From contig NC_080043.1 in assembly GCF_012489685.1 (NCBI RefSeq), forward strand, positions 49,801,127 through 49,865,126: a stretch of DNA of 64,000 bases, in the 5' to 3' direction. Origin of the DNA: Lotus japonicus (taxonomy: Eukaryota; Streptophyta; Magnoliopsida; Fabales; Fabaceae). The position numbers and the translations under genes are program-made. This document shows, in pieces, positions 1 to 15,672 of the stretch; positions within the stretch are counted from its first letter, which is position 1; the number at the start of each line of letters is the position of its first letter. Below the pieces are notes generated by a model. That model did no database searches. It was not told where the DNA came from and was given only the letters and a program-made list of their open reading frames with translations.

Positions 1-35
1 ATACATGTTGATGCCTCAAAACAGAACATAATTTT

Positions 36-2354
36 TGTAACACCCCATTTTTCCCATTGTTTTATGTAAAAACGTTTATCAGAGTTTAAAAACATATCAA
101 GGGAGTATTACACTTCTTCACGAAAACTCATTAAAATTAACACTAATTGTGTTTGAAAATTTATAAGTTCATATCTCCAAAGAATGAATTATTTCTTGCA
201 ATAAAATTTCTAAACCAACCAGATAATACTAAGATGCATAAAATCACTTATTTAAATAGGTCTATCTTTTATGATATTCCAATAAAATTCATCATACTCA
301 GAACTGAATTTCATAAGCACTTCGGCCATCAACAGTACGACATCACCATAATTTAGAAAATCATTCAACATCTTCCATAAGGAGAGGTTATAAAATCCTC
401 TCAACAGAAGTGTAAAAGTAACGTAAAATATCTACCAAGTGTTACATTACAGAGCAAGACACTTATTTTATAATAATAATAATAATAATAACATAAGCTA
501 AGACTCTCCGAAGCTACTACTCATGAGTCACATCTCTACCTCCAGTACCTGAGCGATGTCGCATAGAACATCATTCCAACAGAAGAGTAAGAACTTACAT
601 TGTATAAAATATAGCATAACAAAGAGCAAGTAAACAATTCAGATTTTGCTTTATAAACTCTTCACCTTTTCTTTAAAATCTGAGTGATTATAATATTGGC
701 TCTCAAGACAGTTTCATAATTCTTATTGTTGTTTCGGAAAATTATAAGTTTTAAGAAGAATAATAATTCGACTTTACCACAACAGCAAAACAATTCACCA
801 ACAATTCACCAAACACATTAACCACTGAAAACGTGAAACTTAGTGTGTGACACTCTAATGTATGCATGTGGTACCAATTGTTAACCTTAGCGGTATCACC
901 GTGTCCACTCCAGACAGTTAACCACCAATGAAGTCCACTCCAGACTTCCAGAACCACGCCAGTTCTGGGACAAACCTCAGTTTTCCGATAAAAACCGACA
1001 CGTTGCCTCTTAACTAAATGAAGTGTATTTCGTGCAAAAACTCATAAATTAAAACATGCAATTTGAGACCACTCCAGCCCCAAATATATAACATATCTTC
1101 TCACCAAATTCTATAACGGAAATCACACCAAAATTGCACAAAATAACACTTCAATATAATTATCAAATCATTCACTATTCCACTGACAAAATAGCAACAC
1201 AAAATCATCAAATGTCTCATCAATTACTAGAACCAGTTCCAGAATCAATCACAGAAATAAGCAGAAACATAGCAAACTTGCAGATAATTGTGGTACTAAA
1301 CGAGCACTCCAAAAATTATGAAACTTTTACCAAACATAGCCTTATACGTTAGTTTTCATACAAAATTGGTTTCACCCAATTTGGAATTCTGTAGAGAGAG
1401 TTATGCTCTCTACAGCACAAGTTGTTAGGGTGTGTGCGAGCAGAAACATAGTGAACTTGCAGATAATTCTGGTATTGAACCAGCAATCCAAAAATTATGA
1501 AAATATTACCCAATATAACCCTATGAGTTAGCTTTCATACAAAATTATTTTCACTCAATTCGGAATTCGTTAGAGAGAGTTATGCTCTCTACAACACAGG
1601 ATGCTAGGGTGTCTGCAGGCAGAAACAGCAGAATTTGCAAATGATTCTGGTATTGAACCAGCAATCGAAAAATTATGAAAATATTACCCAAGATAGCCCT
1701 ATGAGTTAGCTTTCATACAAAATTGGTTTCACTCAATTTGGAATTCTGTAGAGAGAGTTATGCTCTCTACAACACAGACTGTTAGGGTATCTGCGGGCAG
1801 AACAGAACAGAACTCAATTTTCTCCAGAACCTCAATTTCGCTCAAAATCAATTTTGCTCACTACATGTTAACACTCAACACAGTCTCTCCGTTCTGAATT
1901 TTCAAAGAAGATGGGGGTTCCTTCATGTTAAACTCAACCTCTCTACAATTATACAAGGTAAATTCAAACCCTTACCTTTTATGACACCGGTGCAAAGCCT
2001 CCTAGACCATTTTTTCTTGAAGATCAAATTCTAGGTTTTCTCCACCTTTTTTCCTCTCCTTCACCTTTCATGTGTTTCTCTGTTATGTTGCTTCGCTAAT
2101 CCTAATTTTCTTTCTTTCCTTCTACTTATATCTCTCCTAACCCTAAACTAGTAATACTAGTGGGCTCCGCTCCATATATCACAATAAAACCCAAAAACCT
2201 TATTTATCTGTATTACATAATCACTTAATTATCTAATAAAATCACTTAATGACCTTATCATCTAATTAAATCACATAAATTATCAAATTACCATATAGTA
2301 TAATAATTAAAACAAAATAATAAATAACCTAATAACGAAAAGTGGGGTGTTACA
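36..2354. mobile_element. Solo LTR of a Ty3/gypsy-type retrotransposon (LTR A1)
   Basis: The segment begins TGTAACACCCC and ends GGGGTGTTACA, the inverted ends typical of plant Ty3/gypsy chromovirus LTRs. It is flanked by a perfect 5-bp target-site duplication ATTTT (31-35 and 2355-2359). There is no internal gag or pol and no second LTR, so it is a solo LTR left by LTR-LTR recombination. Its left part (around 540-960) and right part (around 2030-2350) match the two arms of the LTR at 8156-33507, so the two are one family. Orientation cannot be fixed without an internal region. The lineage is inferred from the ends only. Confidence 0.88.
1261..1796. repeat. Three tandem copies of a ~179-bp unit inside LTR A1
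   Basis: Units start at 1261, 1440 and 1619, each opening with GCAGAAACA. Each contains the short palindromic motif AGAGAGAGTTATGCTCTCT. A partial fourth unit begins at 1797. The copies differ by scattered substitutions, so the array is not recent. Confidence 0.85.
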
Positions 2355-2359
2355 ATTTT

Positions 2360-2964
2360 CATCAATGTGCTTAAAATTTCAAGATGTGGAAGGGGAAGAT
2401 TGTGAAGAAGAGTCTCTCCTCGACCTTGACTAGGTTTTTATGAAGACACCAACATCAACAAAAAAAATATAAAAAGGTTGAAGATTATGAAGATAAGAAA
2501 GCACAAGTATTCAAGTTCAAGTAGATAAGTTTATTGCTTTCATTTTATATTCTTACCCATGTGTTTGTCGCTAGCCCTCGTACTCCTCTTGTTCTTACTT
2601 TCTACTGAGGTCTAGTTCCCCTGTAGTCAGGAAGCACACATCCTAGGGAAGTTGTTACTGATTTTAGCATCAACTGAGATGACGCTAAGTAAAAATACAC
2701 TGAAGCATCGGCTAATTTAGGTTAATTTATCCGATACAAAATTTGTATATTAGCATCAGTCATCAGCCTGGCGACTGATGCTAAACTTCATAATTATTTT
2801 TTCGAATAACATAAATTAGATTACTCAATATAAGAATTCTGAGAACATCTCTCTCAGATAAGATTAGATGAGATAAATTCCCACCATTATTAGATAACAT
2901 AAAGATTTTATGCAGCCATTCATAGCACAGGAAATCACACTACTGCCCATACATTCCAGCTAGT
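2360..2964. other. Intergenic stretch with two short inverted repeats
   Basis: No coding region is recognised. A perfect 11-bp stem (TAGCATCAGTC at 2751-2761, its complement at 2773-2783) encloses an 11-nt loop. A related imperfect inverted repeat lies at 2657-2682. Repeated TTAGCATC-type motifs resemble subterminal repeats of plant DNA transposons, but no element ends were found. Confidence 0.4.
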
Positions 2965-6715
<3,751 letters not shown>

Positions 6716-6750
6716 TTTGTTTCTTGAGAAGCAGATACAATTTGGCACTC

Positions 6751-6761
6751 CTTATTTAAAA
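6751..6761 (-). promoter_or_regulatory. Possible TATA-like element of the beta-glucosidase gene
   Basis: TTTTAAATAAG on the minus strand lies about 36 bp upstream of the chosen ATG. This implies a very short 5' leader. It is weak evidence in an AT-rich background. Confidence 0.25.
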
Positions 6762-7882
6762 CCTCCATGTAAGGTGTTCAATTTTTCAATCATTTGTAAT
6801 CTGGCGCCTGATTACTGCAACTAAAATTTATTATCTATTGGTGGTTTCTGGTAAGTTAGGTTTCATAATGTGTATTGATAGAGTAAGGTAGGTTCGGTAT
6901 TATCGCTACCAATTGATTTGAATTTGAAATGATTACATCTTTGGATACAACTGGTAAACCATGATTAATCAAAGTCACCATGGCATGGATAGAACTATAA
7001 GCAACTTTCACTAGTATTTATGGCTATTAACAGTGATTTTAGCATCGAAGGCCATGGAAGAAGCACCACCGGGAACAACGTACCTGAACCATTGAACCTC
7101 CTATCGAGCCATTGTCTCACATCCTCTGGAAACGCACAAAACAACCATAACCCAGGGCCACCATGCCTCAGCCAAACCAGGGCTTGACTGCTCTGTCACC
7201 TCCGAAGTTGCCACCGCTGTGACCATCTAGACACTCTGTTTCGCCGTGCCGGTGTCGCAGATGAGGACCTGGGTTTTTCTTATTTCTAAATTTTTTATTT
7301 TTTTAATTAATTTTAACGGAATTTAATCTAGACAGACATGCAAAAGTGCTAACGAAGGCTTCAGTTTGGGACTCAAGTGCAATTTTTTTTTCTTTTCAGG
7401 ATCAATCTTTACCCAAAAGATATGAATGAGAAACCAAATGTGCAATTAAGCCTTTAAAAAAATATCGAATATATACTTGAAAACAATGAAAATAATATCA
7501 CGCAAAAACCTCAAGAATCCAGAAACAAACCCCAAGCTATGAAAAAAATTGAACTTTCCACAAGGGAAAAAAACAAGCCTTCTTATTAGCATAAGAAACT
7601 ACAGTAATGATCGATAGAACCAGTGTTGTGACAAGTTGGGTCTCCAACAAGGAGCCCAAAAAAACTGCCACACGTCGATATCCCTGCCACCCCATAAGAG
7701 CCCGAAAAGCCAAGGATTTAGCCACCCTCACAGTCCCTTAATTTTGACAAAAAGAAATCCCTTAATTCAACCTCAACCACCACAAAAGGAGAGCGAGAAG
7801 GCAGGGAAAATTGGGATTTGGGGGAAAGGGAGAAGATGAGGGAAAGGGTGAGGGGATGGGGAGCGGTCGAGGAAGAAGACAT

Positions 7883-7925
7883 TGGGTTCGTAACCACATG
7901 CTCTAATCCTCTGAGCTACAAGCCC
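7883..7925 (-). pseudogene. Degenerate tRNA-Arg(ACG)-like 5' half
   Basis: On the minus strand the acceptor, D-arm and anticodon-loop sequence (GGGCTTGTAGCTCAGAGG, then a TTACGAA loop) closely follows organellar trnR-ACG. Two C-to-T changes lie near the anticodon stem. After the anticodon loop the sequence no longer matches: no T-arm or 3' acceptor strand follows and the anticodon stem no longer pairs well. It is most likely a fragment of organellar, probably plastid, origin in nuclear DNA. Confidence 0.6.
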
Positions 7926-8090
7926 CAACTGTCTCCACTGGATCTGTTTCCTGAAAAACCCTAAAAAATGGGAACCTTTCCTCTCCCCACCATTTCGGCT
8001 TAAGAGGTGTGAAGCGGGGGAAAAGGTGAGTGAGGGAGAGGAGGAGATGGGGAGCCATGCGGGGGGTGAGAGTCGGTTGAGAGTGGGTGA

Positions 8091-8113
8091 GGAGGAGGAG
8101 GAGGAGGAGGAGG
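8091..8113. repeat. GGA trinucleotide repeat
   Basis: About eight GGA units within a purine-rich tract immediately left of the LTR that starts at 8156. Confidence 0.85.
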
Positions 8114-8316
8114 ATGGGGTGTGGGGGCGGGGGTGGATGAAGAGAGTGTTTGGTGTGTAACACCCTCTAAACCCCACGCAATATTATAGCATAAATCAGA
8201 GTAAATTGCATAACATAGAGGGTATCACATTTATTATCCAGAAACATAAATCAAAATACCTGTCATTCTCATAATAAATATATAAATTTCCAACTTTAAT
8301 GTCATAACATCATATG

Positions 8317-9262
8317 CAGGGCGAATGTACTTGTATGTGAGGGGGTTCAGATGAACCCCTTGAATAAAAAAATTTGCACTTACACCCCTATATAATATTT
8401 TTCTGAACCCCCTGAAAATTTTAAATTATACTAGTAGACCAAGTTTTGCACCTATTTGCACTAAAGATTTACCCTCACATACTCCTCTCACTCTCTCACA
8501 CACACGCGCACTCAGCCACTCACACTTTCTCTCGCTACCCTAAGTCCCATCCAACTGAGAAGTGAGAACTGCAATCAGAATCATCGTCTGCAAAATAGTT
8601 CAATCTCAAATCATGCTTCCTTTGTTCGATTTTTCTGTTTCGAGTTAGTTACTTAATTCTTGAAGACAATCGAATTATTCATTTATCTGATCTTTACTGA
8701 ATTGGAAACATTCAATGAGAATAATATATTTGTCTGGTATTTTCATTTTAGATTTCTCACCTTAGTTGGTCAATTTAAACTAAGATATTTTGCATGTGCA
8801 TATATACATAAATATTAATGAATCATACATACATATACATGTGCATATATACATAAATATTTGCAGATACAAAATTTCAAGTGACAGGTACCTTTCCTTT
8901 GTTTTTACTTATTTGGGCTGCTATTTTCGTTAGTAATGAGTTTTTACTTATTCATCAATAAAATCTCTTTTGTTCTAAAAAAAAAGTAAAATGATAAGAG
9001 AAAGTCGTTTTTATATTTTTCTGCAAGTTTTATGTAAGATTTAACTTTATTCAGTTTTCCTTCGATTGAGGGGAGAAAAGGATCGCTACTATTAGTGTAA
9101 GTTGTTCAACGATTTCAGAATATGAAATCACGTAGAGGACAACTATGACTTGTATAATTTTTTATGTATAAACAAATTAAAGATGTTTTTAATTATATTT
9201 TTACCAATGTGTTCATGTGAAAAATTTGAACCCCTGACCGGGGGGTCCTGGATCCACCACTG
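8317..9262. mobile_element. Non-autonomous hAT element, 946 bp
   Basis: A perfect 8-bp target-site duplication ATCATATG flanks it (8309-8316 and 9263-9270), the hallmark of hAT insertion. The left end is CAGGGCGAATG and the right end, reverse-complemented, is CAGTGGTGGATCC, an imperfect terminal inverted repeat of the CAG..CTG kind. Just inside the ends, GGGGTTC and GAACCCC tracts face each other. There is no transposase frame, so it would need a helper. Confidence 0.85.
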
Positions 9263-10349
9263 ATCATATGCATAGCACAGCGGATTTATTTCAACTCCAA
9301 GATAAAACATAATCCAAAAATAAATACAGAGAGTTTATAAAATAACTCTTAACATCAAGGTACAAAACTAAGCGTTTCCCCGGTGTTACATAACAGAGCA
9401 TGACTCCCATCACTATTAGCATATCTAAAAGACTAGCTACTCTGACTAACCCTTGCGAGAAGCTCCACTATCCTCGGTACCTGAGCGATGTCGCATAGAA
9501 CATCATTCCAACAAAAGCGTGAGAACTCATATCATATTGATAAGCATAATAATAAGTAATGGAAAAACTTATAAAAATTATCCTTAAATACCTCATACAC
9601 AATTAAGAAAATAAATCATGAAATTTAATATAATCAATTAATTTCACAGTATGTCAATACTCCATAATTATAGCTCAGATAAAGCAAATATAAATAGCTC
9701 CAATTACCACAACAACAAATTCTCCAAAAATATCGCAGTTATCATTACTTAACATCAACAGCTTCCTACTGTAACATATATGACTCAAGTGTGACTCAAT
9801 GCCAATGCCTTTGGTACCAAAGTTGTTATCCTTAGCGATAACACCACGTCCACTCCGGATAGATAACCACCAATAAAGCTCTCGCTCTAGGCTTTCAAAA
9901 CCACTTCAATTTTGGGACAAGAAACTAGCCTCCATGAGAACTAGCAAACATTGCCTCTTAACAACTATGCAATGTATTGTACAAAACTCAACTAACATAT
10001 GCATATTCAGACCATCTCCAAGTATTAATTAATTTAGCATATTCATCTCCAGCTCAACAATACGAATCATCACCAATTTCACATAACATAGCTTTTGTAA
10101 GACCCACATTTTTTAGAATTAGAATAATTAATTAATTTCCGACTCACGCACACTTAGGGTACAGTTCAAGCGTGAGAGGAAACCTAAACGAGTGTTCACT
10201 GATTTTAATGACTTAATGAAGGAGAAAGTTCAGGAAATGACTAAGAATAGTACTATAGTTGCGGTCAGTGACGAATTTGCTTGGAGTAAGGGTGGGGCAA
10301 ATGCCCCCGCGTGAGTTTTGAAAACATTTACATACTATACCATATTTAT

Positions 10350-13300
10350 GGCAATTTGAATGATTTCCAGCCTATTTCTCTTATTGGGTGCATTTATAAA
10401 GTGGTGTCTAAGTTGCTAGCTAATAGATTGAAACTGGTGCTGGGTAAGCTGATTGATGAGCATCAGTTTGCTTTTCTAGGGGGCAGGAGTATGTTGGACA
10501 GTGTGGTGGTGGTTAATGAGGTTGTTCATGAGGCCAAGTCCTGTAAAATGTCGACTTTAATCTTCAAGGTGGACTTTGAGAAGGCATATGACTCTGTACA
10601 ACGGAGTTTTTATTTTATATGATGCGGAGGATGCATTTTTGTGAGAGGTAGATTGGATGGATTAGAGGTTTCCTTGAATCAGCGTCTGTGTCAATTCTAG
10701 TCAATGGAAGTCCCTGTAGTGAGTTCAGAATGGAAAAGGGACTCCGCCAAGGTGACCCTATTGCTCTGTTTCTCTTTCTACTTGTTGTTGAGGGATTAAA
10801 TGGGTTGTTTATGAATGTTGTGAAGAAGGGAAAATTTAGAGGGTTTAATGTTGGCGGATCTGGTTCAGTTCTGGTGTCCCTTCTTAAGTTTGTTGATGAT
10901 ACTGTGTTTTTGGGAAAGGTAGTCTTGGAGAATGTGATGGTTATCAAGTGTGTTTTGCGCTGTTTTGAGCTAATTTCTGGGTTGAAGGTTAATTTCCATA
11001 AGAGCAAATTGGCATCTGTGGCAGTTGAGGAAAGTGTTTTTCAAAGTTTTACTGCGTTGTTGCACTCTAAAAGGATGGAAGTGCCCATTGTGTATTTGGG
11101 GATCCCAGTGGGGAGTCAGCCTTATCTACAGAAGACTTGGGAACCTGTAATTCAGAAGTTTGAGTCTAGATTGTCAAACTGGAACTTGAAGTCAATATCG
11201 TTTGGTGGTAGAGTTTGCTTGATTCAGAGTGTTTTGACTGCACTGCCTCTATTTATCCTGTCTTTCTTTAAATTGCCTGGTATTGTGGAGAAGATTTGTA
11301 CTGGTATAATGAGGAATTTCCTTTGGGGTGGAGGTAAGGAAGCAAGAAAAATTGCTTGGGTGAGCTGGAGAGATGTCTGTAAGCCAAAGGAAGCAGGGGG
11401 GCTTGGGATTAAAGACCTGATACTTTTTAATAAATCTTTGTTGGGTAAATGGAGGAAAAATTTATTATGGTCATCTAAAAGGTTGTGTAAGGTTACACAT
11501 GTGCCTTTTGACCTGGTACATCAGGTTTTTTTTTAGTATTTTTGAAAATTAAAATAGTTATTATATTATACAATTATTAAGTAAATAATTAGAGAATAAT
11601 TAGAACTCCTCTCCACCACAACCCCATCAACCACCAGCACCCCACCCCGCCGCCGCCACCACCACCATTCAATTCAATTAAACTGAAGCAGGAACCTCCA
11701 ATCAATGAACACCAATTATCACATTTAAATCATGAAATTTTTTAAATCCATACAAGTGAAATTCTAATAAATATATACCATTAATTGAATATCCATTAAC
11801 GCAATCATATTCATTTAACCAAAGGACAATAAAATATTGAGTTGTATACTACATCATTGGATCTGAAAGTTCAAGGCCAAAATCCAGAAATGAAAAACAA
11901 CATCCAAAAACGAGAAGGAGAGGGAGAAAGAATAAGAAAAAGAGAAGAGAATATAACAGAGGAAAAAGAAACAGGGGATGCAACCCACCCAAACAGAAAA
12001 ATGAGCGAAAAAATGGATGCAAGGACCAATCCAACCCACATCATGCACGCCCACTAAACCAGGCTGCTAGCAAACTGGTAGACGCCTCAATTCAGAAGCA
12101 GAGACAAAATGCTGCAACAAAAAACTGAGCCCAAAAAATCTCATAGTTGTTCATTCATCAGATCTGCTACCTCTTCCTCCAAGTTTGCCCTTCCTGGCTT
12201 CCAATCTGCATCATCATTCCCTCCTCACCCAAACAGAGCCTTTCCATCCAACTTTCTTTGACATTCTTAATGTACGATGGGGTTCAACAAATCGCGGATC
12301 GCACAGATGAGATGGAGGAGGAAGTCTCCCTGCAACCAGATCTGAGACGGGTGAAGAGTAGCGAGCCAGCAGTGGTGACAACGGCGTGCGATGGGCGGCA
12401 GCGGCACGGTGGTCCATCATGGTTGAAGAATGAGGAGGGGGGGTGACATGGGTGGAGGATGCTCTATAACACATGCATACTGGTGATGGTGATGGACGGT
12501 GGCTGGGTGGGAGGGGTGGAGAAGGAGGAACAGAGGAATTTGGTTGAAGATGATGATGAACATAACTATAATCATTCAATAACTATTTCCCTAATTATAT
12601 AATAATATATTAAATATTTTTATTTTAAAAAAATACAAATTACCTGCTAAACTTTCTATTGCAGGTCAAAAAGCATATGTGCAACCATGCACAAGTTTTT
12701 AGAGGTGCATAATAAATTCGCCCGTAAATGGAGGTGGAGGTTTGTCTCAGAACCTGACAGCCTTTGGTGTCGTGTTATAAAGGCCAAGTATATGGGTAGA
12801 ACGCCTTTGAAAGCATCCATGTGGTGGAGGGATATCACGTTATCTTGTTGTGATGCTAGCAGTGATTGGTTTGAGTTGGGAGTCCAGAAAACGATCCGTG
12901 ATGGGAGGGATACTAAGTTTTGGCAGGAGAATTGGGACGGTCGTGGGTGTCTCCGTGATCGGTTTCATAGGTTGTTTAACCTGTCAAGGTTGAAGTATCC
13001 CACAGTGAAAGAGTGTGGAGAGTGGTTGGGTGGGGTGTGGCGGTGGAATCTTCGGTGGCGGCGGAACCTTGGTGAAAGAGAGCAGGCATGGCTTCAGTCT
13101 ATGCTGGGGGAGATTAATTGTATTACTCTCTCTGATGGGGGTTCCGGATAAGTGGAGCTGGTTGCCAAGTCCAGATGGAGTTTTTACCGTTAATTCTTTT
13201 TACTCTTTTTTGTAGGCACCAGAGTATGTAGATCCAGATCCGGCTTTCATTCGGATTTGGAAATCTGTTGCTCCCTCCAATGTGAAGGCATTTATGTGGA

Positions 13301-13764
13301 GATTAATGTTGGACAAGATTCCCAATAATGTTAATTTGCTGAAGCGCAAGGTACTTCAATCTGAGGAGGAGGTTGTTTGCAAGTTATGTGGTTTGGAAGT
13401 GGAGACTTCTGCTCACCTTGTCTTAACTTGTTCAAGTACTGTGGCCTTGTGGTGGGGTTGTTATCAATGGATTGGCATTCAAACAGTCCTTCCAAATGTT
13501 GTTCGTGACCATATGCTTCGATTTGATTTTGGCTGGGGTAAACATTAGAAAAATGGTGCACTGTCAATCTGGTTTGTAGCAGTATGGTCTATTTGGATGA
13601 TGAGAAATTCTGTTGTGTTTAGGGATGGAGTGTTTGAGTTTTCTACTGTCATGGAGCTCATCAAATGGCGGTCTTGGAGCTGGAACAGATCAAGGTTCCG
13701 TGATTTTTCTTGTTCCCTTTTTGAATGGTCCAACAATCCGTTGCTATGTTTGGATGGGTTGTAG
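10350..13764 (+). pseudogene. LINE ORF2 remnant (reverse transcriptase plus zf-RVT domain)
   Basis: The frame opens directly at the truncation with the RT block FQPISLIGCIYKVVSKLLANR. A frameshift near 10620 separates it from the next block (10688-11453), which carries RQGDPIALFLF and the active-site motif FVDDTVFLG. The frame is interrupted at GKW by a Mutator-like element and resumes after 12732 with RWRFVSEPDSLWCRVIKAKY. It shifts frame again near 13145. The C-terminal zinc-binding zf-RVT block (13230-13545) contains CKLCGLEVETSAHLVLTC. A stop at 13546 precedes the last block, which ends near 13764. The truncation, frameshifts and insertion make it non-functional. Confidence 0.88.
11454..12723. 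mobile_element. Non-autonomous Mutator-like element 1 (1270 bp)
   Basis: A 9-bp duplication GTAAATGGA flanks it (11445-11453 and 12724-12732), as for Mutator-like transposons. The terminal inverted repeats are about 60 bp long: the left end and the reverse complement of the right end share ATTTATTATG, TCTAAAA and TTTTGACCTG in order. The GC-rich interior (about 12290-12540) is unlike the AT-rich ends and may be captured host sequence, but I recognise no gene. It splits the LINE reading frame at the codons for GKW. Confidence 0.82.
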
Positions 13765-13946
13765 TTTTATATTAATTTGGCTTTGATATTTGCTTCGTGA
13801 GGTTGAGCTTCTTTTTGTACTGGGTTTGGTTGTAGTTTCAATTTCTTTTGCTTTTTTCTTGAGGGTTTGTTTGTCTCTTTGTAATTTGGGTTTGGAGTAC
13901 CCCTTGTACTCCCATTAATATATTGTTTGCTTAGCAAAAAAAAAAT

Positions 13947-14860
13947 GGGAAAAACTTACATACAGTTGCTTATGTGCTGTTTGTACTGTTTTCCAATTAA
14001 AAAGTGACATTTGGATTTTCTTTTTCACATAAGATATTAATAAAACCCACACACCCACTTTGTGAACGACGATAACCCCCACCCACTTTCTCTGTCTCAA
14101 TTTCCTTGTCCGACACGGCTGCTCAGGCCACCCATCGGAGGAACGTACTGCCGTCGAAGTCGAACGGAATAGTTCTAGAGAAGTGCACCTGCTCGTGTTG
14201 GCCCTGAGCCTGGTGGTGGTGGTTGAAAATCATGGGGGGACTGTCGTGATTGTTGTCTTTCCCAGCGGCGGCGGCGTTCTGGTTTTTGTCTTCATCATCT
14301 TCATTACCCAATTTTTGTTGGGCATGAAATTGTTCATGTATTCTTCCTGTAATTGGCGGTGGAGCATTTCAATTGTGGTATGATGTTGTTGTGATTCAAA
14401 TCTAGGGTTACTAAAATGTAAACTGAGGCAGTTATTGTAACAAATATTGTTGTTAGGACTTATTATTGTGGCTAATTTTTAAATCTCATAACAGGGAACC
14501 AAAGGCGTTTCCTCCTGGAATCATCTTCATGACTTCATCCTTAGTTTTGAAAGAAAAATGTCTTGTAATGATTCCATCAGTTTCAAGCTTCCCTAATTAT
14601 TTTGGTGAATGAGAAAAGTGGGGATTTAGATGGACAACGGTTCCTCTATTGGGGGTGGCTTGAGCAGCAGCACCCACATAGAAAAATGGTAATTTGTGAA
14701 GTTCCTCCGACGGGAAACGAAACAGAGAGGTTATGGAGGTTATAAATTCTAAGGTGGGTGGTTTTATTAATATCTTATGTGGAAAAGAAAATTCAAATGT
14801 CACATTTTAATTGGAAAACAGTACAAACAGCACATAAGCAACTGCATGTAAGTTTTTCCC
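13947..14860. mobile_element. Non-autonomous Mutator-like element 2 (914 bp) in the LINE poly(A) tail
   Basis: Terminal inverted repeats of roughly 105 bp start GGGAAAAACTTACAT at both ends and differ at only a few positions. The flanking 9-bp duplication is AAAAAAAAT (13938-13946 and 14861-14869), placing the insertion at the LINE tail/target junction. The interior on the minus strand (about 14385-14120) has an open Q/N/H/D-rich stretch ending FDFDGSTFLRWVA that looks like a captured exon fragment. Its source gene was not identified. Confidence 0.85.
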
Positions 14861-14880
14861 AAAAAAAATACCATATTTAT

Positions 14881-15672
14881 TAATATTATATTTAAATGCC
14901 CCCACCATAAAAAATAAATGCTCCCATAACTACACAATATTACTTCTCATGCCACTAAAAGCTTAAATTTGTCCAACTATGATCTGATTTAATTTCTACT
15001 TTTTGTTTCTTTTTTATTTAGATTAGTGCAACACCAATTGCCTATTGGATAATAGAATGAAACAAGTAGCACATACCCATTAAATAATAGAAACAATTTC
15101 ACCTTTACTTTCTAGTGTTCCAAATCCAATCCCTTCAGCAATGCTTTTCTTCTTAAAGAAGCTCTTCCACCGTATTTGCGGCTGTGTGTGCAGTGTGTTG
15201 AAAGCTTGAGAAATTGAGTTGCATTTAATTTTTGCTGGTAAGTATTTTAAATTTCCAATCATTTAAGCCTATTTCTTTATGATTGTATCCCTTAGTGCCT
15301 TTGCTCACGAGTTTCAGAATTTTGCTAGGTTGAAATTAATCGTTGTTTGGCTTGGTGGGTCGTCTAAATTAATGCATAAAGTTTGGGGTTTATGACTTTG
15401 TTTTTTGGGATGGTTACTATCTAAGTATCTATCTATTAGATTTATAAACAATGTGTATGTATGTGTAATGTGTTGGTTGATTTGATTAATATTTGTTTCA
15501 TTGTTTGTGAGAACAAATGGTTGAGGAAAAGTGGTTGTGCATTTCTTTACTCTGTTTTTATACTAGACAAAATGGTTGAGGAAAAATAGTTGTGCCATTT
15601 TATTTCATTTTCATAACTTTAGGAGAAGTGGTTTTAATTATGTTTATGTTGGTTTAACAATAGGCTCTATCA
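14881..15672 (+). other. 5' leader region of the interrupted hAT transposon
   Basis: This stretch resumes the hAT sequence after the LINE duplication and runs to the transposase start. No protein is encoded. A GGTAAGT at about 15237 could be the donor of an intron in the leader, with the coding exon opening near 15665, but this is inferred from position only. Confidence 0.45.

Larger units (their letters stand above)
6762..8155. other. Intergenic region without a recognised gene
   Basis: Apart from the tRNA-like fragment (7883-7925) and a purine-rich tract toward 8113, I recognise no protein, RNA gene or element end. Reading frames here are short or low-complexity. The sequence from about 7980 to 8150 is unusually G+A-rich on the plus strand. 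Confidence 0.5.
10350..14867 (+). mobile_element. 5'-truncated L1-type LINE, itself carrying two Mutator-like elements
   Basis: The insertion is bounded by a 13-bp duplication ATACCATATTTAT (10337-10349 and 14868-14880) and ends in a poly(A) run, as expected for target-primed reverse transcription. It starts inside the reverse-transcriptase domain, so the endonuclease and ORF1 are missing. The tail is split: 3' sequence and ten A at 13936-13945, then a Mutator-like insertion, then A again at 14861. Mobile elements at 11454-12723 and 13947-14860 lie inside. Confidence 0.85.

Noticed and set aside
7773..8177. Overlapping serine/proline-rich minus-strand frames
   Set aside because: These are low-complexity translations of a purine-rich tract crossing the LTR start at 8156 and the tRNA-like fragment. 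No domain or start context supports a gene.
12214..12579. 121-codon minus-strand P/S/H-rich frame in Mutator-like element 1
   Set aside because: Compositionally biased, with no recognised family. Noted only as possible captured sequence.
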